A stretch of DNA of 27,591 nucleotides, taken from IMG/VR virus record IMGVR_UViG_3300020056_000131, positions 1 through 27,591 of that record; one strand, written 5' to 3'. The notes beneath the pieces were generated by a model, which saw only the letters and a list, made by a program, of their open reading frames with translations, was not told the DNA's origin and did no database searches. A program made the translations under genes and the position numbers. Source of the stretch: a virus. Shown in pieces: positions 5,419 through 12,662 of the stretch (position 1 is the first letter of the stretch; each line of letters starts with the position of its first letter).

Positions 5419-6647
5419 TGAAAAAATTCGATAAGTATATAGTAGAAGCCAAGAACACTCATATGGAACATGTGGAGGATTTGATATTCAATGAAGGCGT
5501 GGTTGGAACTAGAAAGGCTATTAATTTCCTACGTGATTTACGAGATATGTTATCAGGTAGTAGCAAAGCTTCTGTCTCTCGCACCGTCAAATGGGACGGT
5601 GCTCCTGCTGTATTCGCGGGCATCGATCCGACAGACGGTAAGTTTTTCGTTGCTAAAAAAGGTGTATTTAACAAAAACCCAAAAATCTATAAGACTCCCG
5701 CAGACGTCAAAGCTGATACTACAGGAACTCTTACTGATAAACTCCTCGTTGCGCTCGAAGAATTCAGCAAACTTGGAATCAAAAAAGGCGTATTTCAGGG
5801 TGATTTGATGTTCACCAAAGGAGACGTCAAAAAGGAAACCATCGATGATGAGTCTTATTTTACTTTCCAGCCTAATACTATTGTCTATGCTGTTCCTGTC
5901 AAAAGTCCGCTCGGACGTGAAATTAGTAAAGCTAAAATCGGAGTTGTATGGCACACTACTTATACTGGAAACGATTTTGTTTCTATGCGGGCTAGTTTTG
6001 GTAAACAGATTGCTTCTACCTTTAATAATGTAGCCGGTGTATGGCAGACCGATGCTACTTATCGAGATGAAACAGGAAACGCTACATTTACTTTAGCTGA
6101 AACTGAAAGAGTAACTGCACTCTTATCACAGGCGGGTACAGTTTTTAATAATACGCCTGCAGAATTGATTAACTATTTTCATGAGAATAAAACCATGCTA
6201 GATCTCATCAAAATATTTAATAATAGTTATGTTAGAGGTGGCAAACGAATTAATCCGCGTACACACACTCAAGCATTCATGAATTGGATTACTGATCGAT
6301 ACAAAAAAGAACTTGATAAATTAAAAACACCAGCTAGCAAAGCAAAGAAAAAAGCTGAGATGAAAAATACAATGAGATTTTTTAGTCGATTTAGAAAGCC
6401 ACAAATTCAAAATGTATGGACATTAATGGTTCTGCTGTCAGACGCTAAACAGATGATCATAAATAAAATGAATAAAGCTGGTTCTCTTCGAACCTTTCTT
6501 AGAACTCGTACAGGTTTTAAAGTTACAGCACCAGAAGGTTTCTGTGCTATCGATCATTTGAGCAACGATGCTGTCAAGATTGTAGATAGAATGGAATTTA
6601 GTAAAGCTAATTTTAGCCCTGATGTGATAAAAGGATGGCAACGATAA
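5418..6647 (+). CDS. KxDG nucleotidyltransferase/ligase-like protein (DUF6267-like)
   Basis: A 409-residue protein with features of the covalent nucleotidyltransferase fold (ATP-dependent ligases). TVKWDGAPAVF contains K58-W-D60-G61, matching ligase motif I where the Lys takes AMP. FFVAKKGVFNK (77-86) and VFQGDLMF (125-132) fall where motifs Ia and III are expected. YAVPVKSP and KAKIGVVWHT (171-180) may be motifs IV and V. I recall this as a large phage family (DUF6267) without proven activity. The N-terminus MKKFDKYIVEA resembles the T4 capsid-targeting peptide MKTYQEFIAE, with IVE/A fitting a prohead protease cut. The C-terminal 160 residues are basic. It is translationally coupled to the putative nuclease gene. 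Confidence 0.6.
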   Translation: MKKFDKYIVEAKNTHMEHVEDLIFNEGVVGTRKAINFLRDLRDMLSGSSKASVSRTVKWDGAPAVFAGIDPTDGKFFVAKKGVFNKNPKIYKTPADVKADTTGTLTDKLLVALEEFSKLGIKKGVFQGDLMFTKGDVKKETIDDESYFTFQPNTIVYAVPVKSPLGREISKAKIGVVWHTTYTGNDFVSMRASFGKQIASTFNNVAGVWQTDATYRDETGNATFTLAETERVTALLSQAGTVFNNTPAELINYFHENKTMLDLIKIFNNSYVRGGKRINPRTHTQAFMNWITDRYKKELDKLKTPASKAKKKAEMKNTMRFFSRFRKPQIQNVWTLMVLLSDAKQMIINKMNKAGSLRTFLRTRTGFKVTAPEGFCAIDHLSNDAVKIVDRMEFSKANFSPDVIKGWQR

Positions 6648-7223
6648 ATGCAAGGAAGACACTTAGGCGGTCACTGCGGTGTGACTCATTTAGATCATGG
6701 CGCTATTGATTGGGCCATAGAAGAATTTGATATTAAATCAATGCTCGACGTCGGCTGCGGGCCCGGGGGCATGGTCAATTTAGCAGTCAGAAAAGGATTA
6801 AAAGCACATGGCATTGATGGCGATCGAAAAATCGCCGAGAGTTGGTTTAACAAATCAATGTTTACTATACATGATTTTCAAGACGGTCCTCCAACAATTA
6901 ACGAAACATACGATTTGTGTTGGTCGGTAGAATTTGTAGAACATGTGTACGAGCAATATATGGATAATTATGTTGCTGCATTTCAAAAATGTCGTGTACT
7001 CTTTATGACGCACGCTGTACCTGGTCAAGGCGGACATCATCACGTCAACGAGCAAGAAGAAGATTATTGGCTTCAAAAAATTGAGAGTTATGGATTTAAG
7101 TTTAGTCGACAGCATACTACTAAATTAAAAGAAGTAACAACAATGAATACAGATGGCGGCCGATGGGCACCATACGTTAAATTAACCGGACTTGTATTCA
7201 TCAATGAAAAGTTTAATAATTAG
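6648..7223 (+). CDS. Class I SAM-dependent methyltransferase
   Basis: A 191-residue Rossmann-fold methyltransferase. SMLDVGCGPGGM (31-42) is motif I for S-adenosylmethionine binding, AHGIDGD supplies the acidic residue ending strand 2, and DLCWSVEFVEHV is the post-motif region. Later THAVPGQGGHHHVNEQ is His-rich and resembles the loop in small sugar- or peptide-modifying phage methyltransferases. The ATG directly follows the previous stop. Its last 20 bases overlap a sulfotransferase gene. It opens the island 6648-10143, and a sugar acceptor is likely from context only. Confidence 0.8.
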   Translation: MQGRHLGGHCGVTHLDHGAIDWAIEEFDIKSMLDVGCGPGGMVNLAVRKGLKAHGIDGDRKIAESWFNKSMFTIHDFQDGPPTINETYDLCWSVEFVEHVYEQYMDNYVAAFQKCRVLFMTHAVPGQGGHHHVNEQEEDYWLQKIESYGFKFSRQHTTKLKEVTTMNTDGGRWAPYVKLTGLVFINEKFNN

Positions 7224-7776
7224 TCAGCCAAAATCAGGCACATATCTGCTTGCTAACGTGCTCCAAAATATGGGGTTGATGTTTACATATATGCATATCA
7301 ATGCCGGAGCGTATGACAGATATAATCCTCAAGATCTAGAAGATGGTCGTAAACATCCAGAAAGATATCGTACAAAAGCTAGTATCGAAGAAGCACTCGA
7401 ACAAATTAATGATAATGAGTTTGCTGTTACACACCACATCTATAGTCAAAAACTAGAGCAACAGCTATATAATTTTAAAAAAATTATCTTACATAGAAAT
7501 CCAAAAGATGCTGCTGATAGTTGGAATAGATGGAATAAAGAGAGTGGTAGAAATAGACCTCGAAAAGTAACCATACCAGATAGTATCAAGAAATGGTCTG
7601 ATAAAAGATGGACGTTTACTTTATCTTTTGAGGATATGATAAATAAAAATACAAAGGTTATCGATGACCTACAACAGTTTTTATTCGCTGAAATAAAATA
7701 TAATAGTCTAGATATTTTAGAGTTGAGTCTATCACAAGATTCCCTAACAAAGAGTAGTTTGAGAAATGTTAATTAG
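7204..7776 (+). CDS. Sulfotransferase family protein
   Basis: A 190-residue PAPS-dependent sulfotransferase. SQPKSGTYLL (7-16) is the 5'-phosphosulfate loop in near-consensus form, and ILHRNPKDAADSW (95-107) gives the 3'-phosphate site with R98 and S106. The ATG at 7204 is chosen over a TTG at 7192 because it places the loop at residue 7, as usual. It is shorter than the 250-300 residues of most family members, so the acceptor side is compact. It overlaps genes on both sides and is only distantly similar to the sulfotransferase at 392-1048. It probably sulfates a glycan built by the neighbouring glycosyltransferases. Confidence 0.8.
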   Translation: MKSLIISQPKSGTYLLANVLQNMGLMFTYMHINAGAYDRYNPQDLEDGRKHPERYRTKASIEEALEQINDNEFAVTHHIYSQKLEQQLYNFKKIILHRNPKDAADSWNRWNKESGRNRPRKVTIPDSIKKWSDKRWTFTLSFEDMINKNTKVIDDLQQFLFAEIKYNSLDILELSLSQDSLTKSSLRNVN

Positions 7777-8287
7777 TGATGAATATAAAAATGTACTTAG
7801 ACAAACACGTGAAGAATCTAAAACTCGATGGGGTGACACAGGTCGCCAATATGTTAGAGAAGTTTTACCTCTCCTTCAAAAAGAAACGTATGTAGATATC
7901 CTCGATTATGGTGCCGGTCATGGCACTTTCGGCGCTTCTTTACCCAATCAATATCAAGTAACCGAATACGATCCAGGTTTTGCAGATAAAGCAGACAACA
8001 ATATACCTCGTTCTTTTGTGGTATGTTGTGATGTGCTTGAACATATAGAACCAACTCTCATTGAATCAGTACTTGATGATCTTCAACGCTGTACACTCGA
8101 CAAAGGTTATTTTGTTATCAGTTGTAGACCAGCTGCAAAAATATTATCTGATGGTAGAAATGCACATCTGATTGTAGAAGATCAATCATGGTGGAAAGAA
8201 AAACTTAATACAAGATTTAATCTATTATCAGAAAAGTGGGATGATAGACAGAAAAATTATATAGTTTATGTTTCCCGAAAAAATTAA
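7766..8287 (+). CDS. Class I SAM-dependent methyltransferase
   Basis: A 173-residue methyltransferase. VDILDYGAGHGTFGASL (43-59) is motif I, YQVTEYDPGF marks strand 2, and VVCCDVLEHIEP is the motif that often follows in the UbiE/Methyltransf_11 group. The end of the protein forms the usual beta-strand pair (NLLSEKWDDRQKNYIVYVS). It overlaps the sulfotransferase before it by 11 bases and the GT29 gene after it by 20. It is unlike the methyltransferase at 6648 outside motif I, so the two probably act on different positions or acceptors. Confidence 0.78.
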   Translation: MLISDEYKNVLRQTREESKTRWGDTGRQYVREVLPLLQKETYVDILDYGAGHGTFGASLPNQYQVTEYDPGFADKADNNIPRSFVVCCDVLEHIEPTLIESVLDDLQRCTLDKGYFVISCRPAAKILSDGRNAHLIVEDQSWWKEKLNTRFNLLSEKWDDRQKNYIVYVSRKN

Positions 8288-8807
8288 TGTAATAGGAAAT
8301 GCTCAAAGTTTATTCAATAAAAATTACGGAGAGCAGATAGACAAATATCCTACGGTAAGATTTAATTACATAGAAAATCTGAAGCCACAAATACAGGGTA
8401 CAAGATGGGATTATATGGCAACGAGCGATCCAAAACAAATAGCTCGTTGGAATAAAGCGGCTGAATTGCCTTTTCATACTTTTTTGTTTACGATATGGGC
8501 AGAAAAAGAAAAAAGGCATGTCACTGGCGACAAATACAAGGGAAAGAGTGTATATAGAATACCAGACAAAATATGGACAGAATTAAATAATATTAATCCT
8601 CGACCTTCGACTGGTTTATCTGTTTTATATCTTTTTGATCAATTGAATATCGCTGAAGTGAATGTATACGGATTTGATTTTAAAGAAACAAAAAGCTATT
8701 ATAATTCTGCTGATACAGATAATCGACAAAGTTCTATGCACAATTACGATCAAGAAAAAAAATATATAAATCAGATGATTGAAAAAAATAACTGGAATAT
8801 ATTTTAA
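8268..8807 (+). CDS. GT29-like glycosyltransferase (sialyltransferase family)
   Basis: A 179-residue protein with the sialylmotifs of family GT29. Motif L is INVIGNAQSLFNKNYGEQID with RFN at 31-33. Motif S is PRPSTGLSVLYLFDQL (111-126) leading to VYGFDF. Motif VS is H158-x4-E163 in HNYDQEKKYI, where the His is the catalytic base in characterised enzymes. GT29 members transfer sialic acid or related keto-sugars from CMP-sugars. At 179 residues it is much smaller than animal enzymes but has the core. No CMP-sugar synthesis gene is in the window, so donor supply would come from the host or elsewhere. Overlaps of 20 bases and 1 base with its neighbours show operon translation. Confidence 0.72.
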   Translation: MFPEKINVIGNAQSLFNKNYGEQIDKYPTVRFNYIENLKPQIQGTRWDYMATSDPKQIARWNKAAELPFHTFLFTIWAEKEKRHVTGDKYKGKSVYRIPDKIWTELNNINPRPSTGLSVLYLFDQLNIAEVNVYGFDFKETKSYYNSADTDNRQSSMHNYDQEKKYINQMIEKNNWNIF

Positions 8808-9478
8808 TGAAAGCATTTATTTTAAGACACGACAGCACATTATCATATGAATATGCAGAGATTGCAGCAGAGTCGTGTGATGAACATAAAATTGAATGGG
8901 AATATTTTGAAGGATTCAGCAATATGTTGGGTTCTGATGCTCATAAACAAATCGGTGTCATTGAAAATCCAAAGAAAACACTAAAACCTATTAATTCAGA
9001 TAGTAATAAGGCGCAACTTTGTACAGCTGGTCATGTCGCTATATGGAAACATATCGTAGATACTCGTATGCAATCGGCCATCATATTAGAACACGATGCT
9101 GTAATGCTACAAGAATTCGATTTTAATATTAATTATGATTGTATCGTTGCATTGGGATATAAATTAAAAGATAAGAATCAATATAATCATGTCAAAGATA
9201 AAGTTGCATTGAGAAAAATAGATAAACATAGTGGATCACATGCTTATGTTATTACTCGCGGTGCTGCTGAACAAATGCTTGATAATATCAGAGAGATGGG
9301 AACATCTGGTTGTGTCGATCAACATGTTTTTAGAGCAAATACTCTCAGAAAAAATGTACCGCTGTATATTGCAGATCCCGTTTGTGCGATCGGTTGGATA
9401 AGAAAATCCACAATATGGGGCGCAGCAAGTTTAGTTAACTTTGATTATATTGATTCATTTAAAAAGAATTTATCATGA
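8807..9478 (+). CDS. GT25-like glycosyltransferase, copy 1
   Basis: A 223-residue protein resembling LPS-type GT25 glycosyltransferases. AQLCTAGHVAIWKHI (69-83) matches the family GxxxSHxxxW-type helix. AIILEHDAVM (91-100) carries the acidic metal/donor-binding triad (EHD, 95-97). GSHAYVITRGAAEQML (143-158) is the downstream family block, followed by CAIGWIRKST. It shares all these blocks in order with the next gene, so the two look like an old tandem duplication. It overlaps the GT29 gene by 1 base and the second copy by 4. Confidence 0.78.
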   Translation: MKAFILRHDSTLSYEYAEIAAESCDEHKIEWEYFEGFSNMLGSDAHKQIGVIENPKKTLKPINSDSNKAQLCTAGHVAIWKHIVDTRMQSAIILEHDAVMLQEFDFNINYDCIVALGYKLKDKNQYNHVKDKVALRKIDKHSGSHAYVITRGAAEQMLDNIREMGTSGCVDQHVFRANTLRKNVPLYIADPVCAIGWIRKSTIWGAASLVNFDYIDSFKKNLS

Positions 9479-10143
9479 AACCAGCGCAGGCTTATATACT
9501 AAAAACAATTGATGAACGATCTCAAAAATATGCATCTGATGTAGCAGATTCGTGTAGAGAGGTAGGATTACCGTGGGAATATGTTGAATGGTATCAAGGC
9601 AAACCAGAATTAGCATGGCAAAATACCGGTGTTCCTAAACCAACTAAGGTAAGTGGCGGTGCTGCTGCACAGTGTTGTTATAGTGGTCATATTGCAATTT
9701 GGAAAAAGATAGCGGATAGCGGGAAAGCTGCTATCGTATTAGAACATGATGGAATGATGTTGTGGCCTGTGAATGTGGAAATACCTGAAAATATGATTGT
9801 CGTCCTGGGATATAAACTAGAACATCCTACAAATTATGATCATCGAGCCGCAGGTCCTCCATTTCAAATTATTGATGTAAAAGGTGGTGGTCATGAAGGT
9901 TCTCATGCATATGCTATTACACCGAAAACTGCCGAAAAATTATTAGAAGAAATTGCCACAATGGGTTGTTCAGGTGCAATCGATAATCAATATTTTCTGA
10001 AATCTCGTAGGTCTAAAATTCCTATTAAAATCATGAGTCCTACTCCAGCTATCGGTTGGATACGAGAATCTACAATACAAAGTAGATCATCAACTAAAAA
10101 TTATGAGTTCATTCCTTCTTTTAAAGAACATTTAAAATCATAA
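9475..10143 (+). CDS. GT25-like glycosyltransferase, copy 2
   Basis: A 222-residue paralogue of the preceding gene. The matching blocks are AQCCYSGHIAIWKKI (65-79), AAIVLEHDGMML (85-96, EHD 90-92), GSHAYAITPKTAEKLL (142-157) and PAIGWIREST near the end. The region between the first strand and the GH helix differs clearly between the copies, suggesting different acceptors or sugars. It starts by ATGA overlap with copy 1 and is the last gene before the late promoter at 10147. With GT29, two methyltransferases and a sulfotransferase it completes the sugar-modification island. Confidence 0.78.
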   Translation: MKPAQAYILKTIDERSQKYASDVADSCREVGLPWEYVEWYQGKPELAWQNTGVPKPTKVSGGAAAQCCYSGHIAIWKKIADSGKAAIVLEHDGMMLWPVNVEIPENMIVVLGYKLEHPTNYDHRAAGPPFQIIDVKGGGHEGSHAYAITPKTAEKLLEEIATMGCSGAIDNQYFLKSRRSKIPIKIMSPTPAIGWIRESTIQSRSSTKNYEFIPSFKEHLKS

Positions 10144-10146
10144 TTG

Positions 10147-10154
10147 TATAAATA
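10147..10154 (+). promoter_or_regulatory. Late-type promoter box TATAAATA
   Basis: An exact T4 late box in a 67-base gap, right at the head of the largest virion-related block. RNA would start near 10160 and leave a leader of about 50 bases before the ATG at 10211. The leader contains the short repeats GTTAGG and AAGGC twice each, with only a weak ribosome site. Confidence 0.65.
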
Positions 10155-10210
10155 CCTGTAGAAGTTAGGCTGCGGCAGACCTTCGTTAGGATAAGGCTAA
10201 GGCAATCTCC

Positions 10211-11563
10211 ATGAAAAAGGTAGTTATCGCGTTCGGTCGTATGAATCCTCCTACGATTGGCCACGAAAAATTAGTTACAAAAATTAAAATGGTTGCACGG
10301 AAGAATCGTGCGACACCTATGCTCTTCTTATCTCATTCGCAAGATAAGAGAAAAAATCCCCTTTCCTACGAAGATAAAATCCGCCTCGCTAAAAAAGCAT
10401 TTGGACCTATGGTACAAAATTCAAATGCTCGAACAATTATTGACGTTGCAAAACAATTACAAAACAAATATAACGAGCTTATTGTTATAGGCGGATCTGA
10501 TAGAGTAGATGATTTTCAGAAGTTATTAAATACATATAATGGTAAAGATTATAACTTTGATAAGATTACCGTGGTATCAGCAGGTGAAAGAGACCCTGAT
10601 TCAGACGATGTTTCAGGCATGAGTGCTTCTAAATTAAGATCACTCGCATATGCTGGTAAATTTACTCAATTTAAATCTGGTCTGCCAAAAAGAATACAAA
10701 GAGGTTCAGAGGCAAAAGATATGTACGATAAAATAAGAGATGTTGCTGGCGTATCTGAAGACAAAAATTTACAAGAAGTCTTGACAATGCAACAACGTCT
10801 AAAGCGCAAGCAAATGATGAAGCGCATTAAAGGCAAAATTAAGTTAGGCAAAAGACGAGCTAAATATAAGATTGCAAATACCGATAAGTTAAAAAAGAGA
10901 TCGATGAAAAAGGCAAGAGAAGCCATACGAGCTAGAATTGCTGGATCTCAGGGCAAAAATTATAAAGATTTGCCATACGCCGGCCGTCAACAAGTCGATA
11001 AAAAGGTTGAAAAGAAAAAGGATATTATTTCGCGGCTTGCAAAGCGAATGTTGCCTAAAGTTAAAAAAGCCGAGATGGAAAGAGTACAAAAAGCTAGAAA
11101 GACTCGAAAAGAATCTGTTGAGTCTGAAATGATTATGAGAATCATTGATAAAATTAATTTAGAAAAAATATCAGAGAAGGTAGAACACAATCTTCGAAAG
11201 AAAAGTGAAAAATATAATATTACTTTTGAAGAAATTCGCGATCGATATACTGAATACAAGCAAGAATGGTATCTTGTAGATACAGACTTAAGTGCTGAGC
11301 AATATGCATTTGACAATTTAAATCATGATTTAATTAATGAGAAAGGTGAAGATGCAAAAGGTCATAAGAGACCGACAGAAGACGGAGCAGGTTTGACACG
11401 TAAAGGTGCAAAAGCGCACGGTGTTAAGACCGCGGTAACAACACCGCCCTCTAAACTCGATCCAGACGGTAAAGCAGCTGGTAGACGAAAGTCTTTCTGT
11501 GCTCGCTCGCGAGGATGGACAGGTGAGAGGGGAAAAGCAGCACGACGTAGGTGGAACTGCTAA
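10211..11563 (+). CDS. NMNAT-like nucleotidyltransferase with basic virion-type tail
   Basis: A 450-residue fusion. The N-terminal about 175 residues are a cytidylyltransferase/NMNAT-like domain: FGRMNPPTIGH (8-18) is the HxGH-type active site, VIGGSDRVDDF is the middle block, and SGMSASKLR resembles the ISxTxxR nucleotide-binding motif. Residues about 195-385 are very basic and probably helical, and include EITFEEIRDRYTEY-like text. The C-terminal block TEDGAGLTRKGAKAHGVKTA through SFCARSRGWTG to RRRWNC resembles the DUF6321 module of phage late proteins. A plain metabolic NMNAT is about 200 residues, so the basic extension is unusual and suggests DNA or virion association. It is the first gene after an exact late box, and its stop overlaps the next ATG. 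Confidence 0.68.
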   Translation: MKKVVIAFGRMNPPTIGHEKLVTKIKMVARKNRATPMLFLSHSQDKRKNPLSYEDKIRLAKKAFGPMVQNSNARTIIDVAKQLQNKYNELIVIGGSDRVDDFQKLLNTYNGKDYNFDKITVVSAGERDPDSDDVSGMSASKLRSLAYAGKFTQFKSGLPKRIQRGSEAKDMYDKIRDVAGVSEDKNLQEVLTMQQRLKRKQMMKRIKGKIKLGKRRAKYKIANTDKLKKRSMKKAREAIRARIAGSQGKNYKDLPYAGRQQVDKKVEKKKDIISRLAKRMLPKVKKAEMERVQKARKTRKESVESEMIMRIIDKINLEKISEKVEHNLRKKSEKYNITFEEIRDRYTEYKQEWYLVDTDLSAEQYAFDNLNHDLINEKGEDAKGHKRPTEDGAGLTRKGAKAHGVKTAVTTPPSKLDPDGKAAGRRKSFCARSRGWTGERGKAARRRWNC

Positions 11564-12294
11564 TGGCAATTTGGAACAAAGACTCGCAATCATATCTAGC
11601 AAATAATAAAACATTATTTGAAGCTGTAGTCGTTGCTCCGTTTGTTTCTGCTGGTTTGCCTGCAGGTCAGCAACATATTAATAAATTTGGTTATACAGGT
11701 ACAGATATCAATGGTACTGCCACGATATGGGATGGATGTGGCACAACGGCACTGTATCCATATCCATCGAGTGGTGTTGTTGCAATTACATCTTCGAGCG
11801 GTACTGACACAGGAGAAATAGTCGAAGTTCAAGGTCTTGATGATGATTATAATCAAGTGATCGAAGACATTAACGTTGGTTCGTCTGGTGCAACAACTTT
11901 CTCTCGTATCTTTCGTGCTCGTATGAAGGATGCAACAAACGTCGGACTTATTAGTATCAATCAAGGCGCATCACTTGCGGCACAGATTATAGCAGGAAAT
12001 GGTCAGACTCTAATGGCAGTCTATACGATTCCTGCAGGTAAGACTGGATATTTGATAAAATTCCAAGGAAGTTCGGATAAGTCGACAGCAGTACAATTTA
12101 AATTATTTGCTCGACCTTTTGGAGAGGCATTTAACTTAAAAGGACAATGGGGAACACAGGGTGGAAACGTTGTAACATATGATTACCCAATTCCTCTGAC
12201 TTTTGCAGAAAAAACAGATTTAAAGATTGATTTTACAACCGGAAACAACTGTGGCGGTGGTGCAATCTTTGATGTTTTATTAGTAGATAACTAG
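11563..12294 (+). CDS. Putative virion structural protein, 243 aa
   Basis: A 243-residue protein rich in Gly, Thr, Ser and beta-type sequence, without signal peptide or membrane segment. The ATG at 11563 gives MAIWNKDSQSYLANNKTLFE; an upstream GTG would add four residues but sits in the preceding coding end. The central part (EIVEVQGLDDDYNQVIEDIN, about 88-107) and a late block with YTIPAGKTGYLIKFQGSS look like jelly-roll or beta-sandwich decoration or tail-accessory proteins of marine T4-like phages, as far as I can recall. The late promoter and neighbours agree with a virion role. Exact function not determined. Confidence 0.6.
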   Translation: MAIWNKDSQSYLANNKTLFEAVVVAPFVSAGLPAGQQHINKFGYTGTDINGTATIWDGCGTTALYPYPSSGVVAITSSSGTDTGEIVEVQGLDDDYNQVIEDINVGSSGATTFSRIFRARMKDATNVGLISINQGASLAAQIIAGNGQTLMAVYTIPAGKTGYLIKFQGSSDKSTAVQFKLFARPFGEAFNLKGQWGTQGGNVVTYDYPIPLTFAEKTDLKIDFTTGNNCGGGAIFDVLLVDN

Positions 12295-12295
12295 G

Positions 12296-12303
12296 CGTAA
12301 ATA
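12296..12303 (+). promoter_or_regulatory. Weak late-type box CGTAAATA
   Basis: Two mismatches from TATAAATA, ending one base before the ATG at 12305. If used, the transcript would start inside the gene, so it may rather serve downstream genes or be chance. Confidence 0.2.
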
Positions 12304-12304
12304 A

Positions 12305-12655
12305 ATGAAAACTTTTTTAGAATATACAGAAAATCAAAAAAGAGTTAAAGACAAAATTAATAGAGAGAAGGAAGCTGATAAAGAAAAACACGATCGTATG
12401 ATGGATCGTGCTCGTACTCGCGATACTCGTAAAAAGAATACAATGACTGAAGAAGGTGGTTCATTTGCTGCGAAAGCTGCAAAGTCTGGTATCTCAGCAA
12501 GTACATTGCGTAAAGTTTACAACAGAGGTGTTGCAGCATGGAAAACAGGTCATCGACCTGGCACGACTCCACAACAATGGGGTCATGCACGTGTCAATGC
12601 TTTTATTGCAAAGAAAAAGAAAGGTGGACTCAACCACGATAAAGATCTAGCGTGA
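12305..12655 (+). CDS. DUF5824-like late protein with capsid-targeting-like N-terminus
   Basis: A 116-residue very basic protein. The N-terminus MKTFLEYTE resembles the T4 internal-protein capsid-targeting peptide MKTYQEFIAE. A charged helical linker follows (about 10-48). The C-terminal module STLRKVYNRGVAAWKTGHRP then PQQWGHARVNAFI and KKKKGGLNHDKDL matches the DUF5824 pattern found repeatedly in phage late proteins. There is no obvious ribosome site before the ATG, so translation is probably coupled to the upstream gene, whose stop is 10 bases away. A role as a packaged internal head protein is inference. Confidence 0.65.
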   Translation: MKTFLEYTENQKRVKDKINREKEADKEKHDRMMDRARTRDTRKKNTMTEEGGSFAAKAAKSGISASTLRKVYNRGVAAWKTGHRPGTTPQQWGHARVNAFIAKKKKGGLNHDKDLA

Positions 12656-12662
12656 GGATATT

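Noticed and set aside
7638-7645. GATAAATA late-like box
   Set aside because: Inside the sulfotransferase coding region in AT-rich DNA, with no gene start placed to use it.
10155-10210. Possible tRNA or small RNA in the leader before the NMNAT-like gene
   Set aside because: Short repeats are present but no cloverleaf arms, and too short for a tRNA.
10987-11316. Minus-strand open frame of 109 codons
   Set aside because: It is the mirror of the Lys/Glu-rich part of the NMNAT-like fusion gene; no ribosome site, and the plus-strand gene is convincing.
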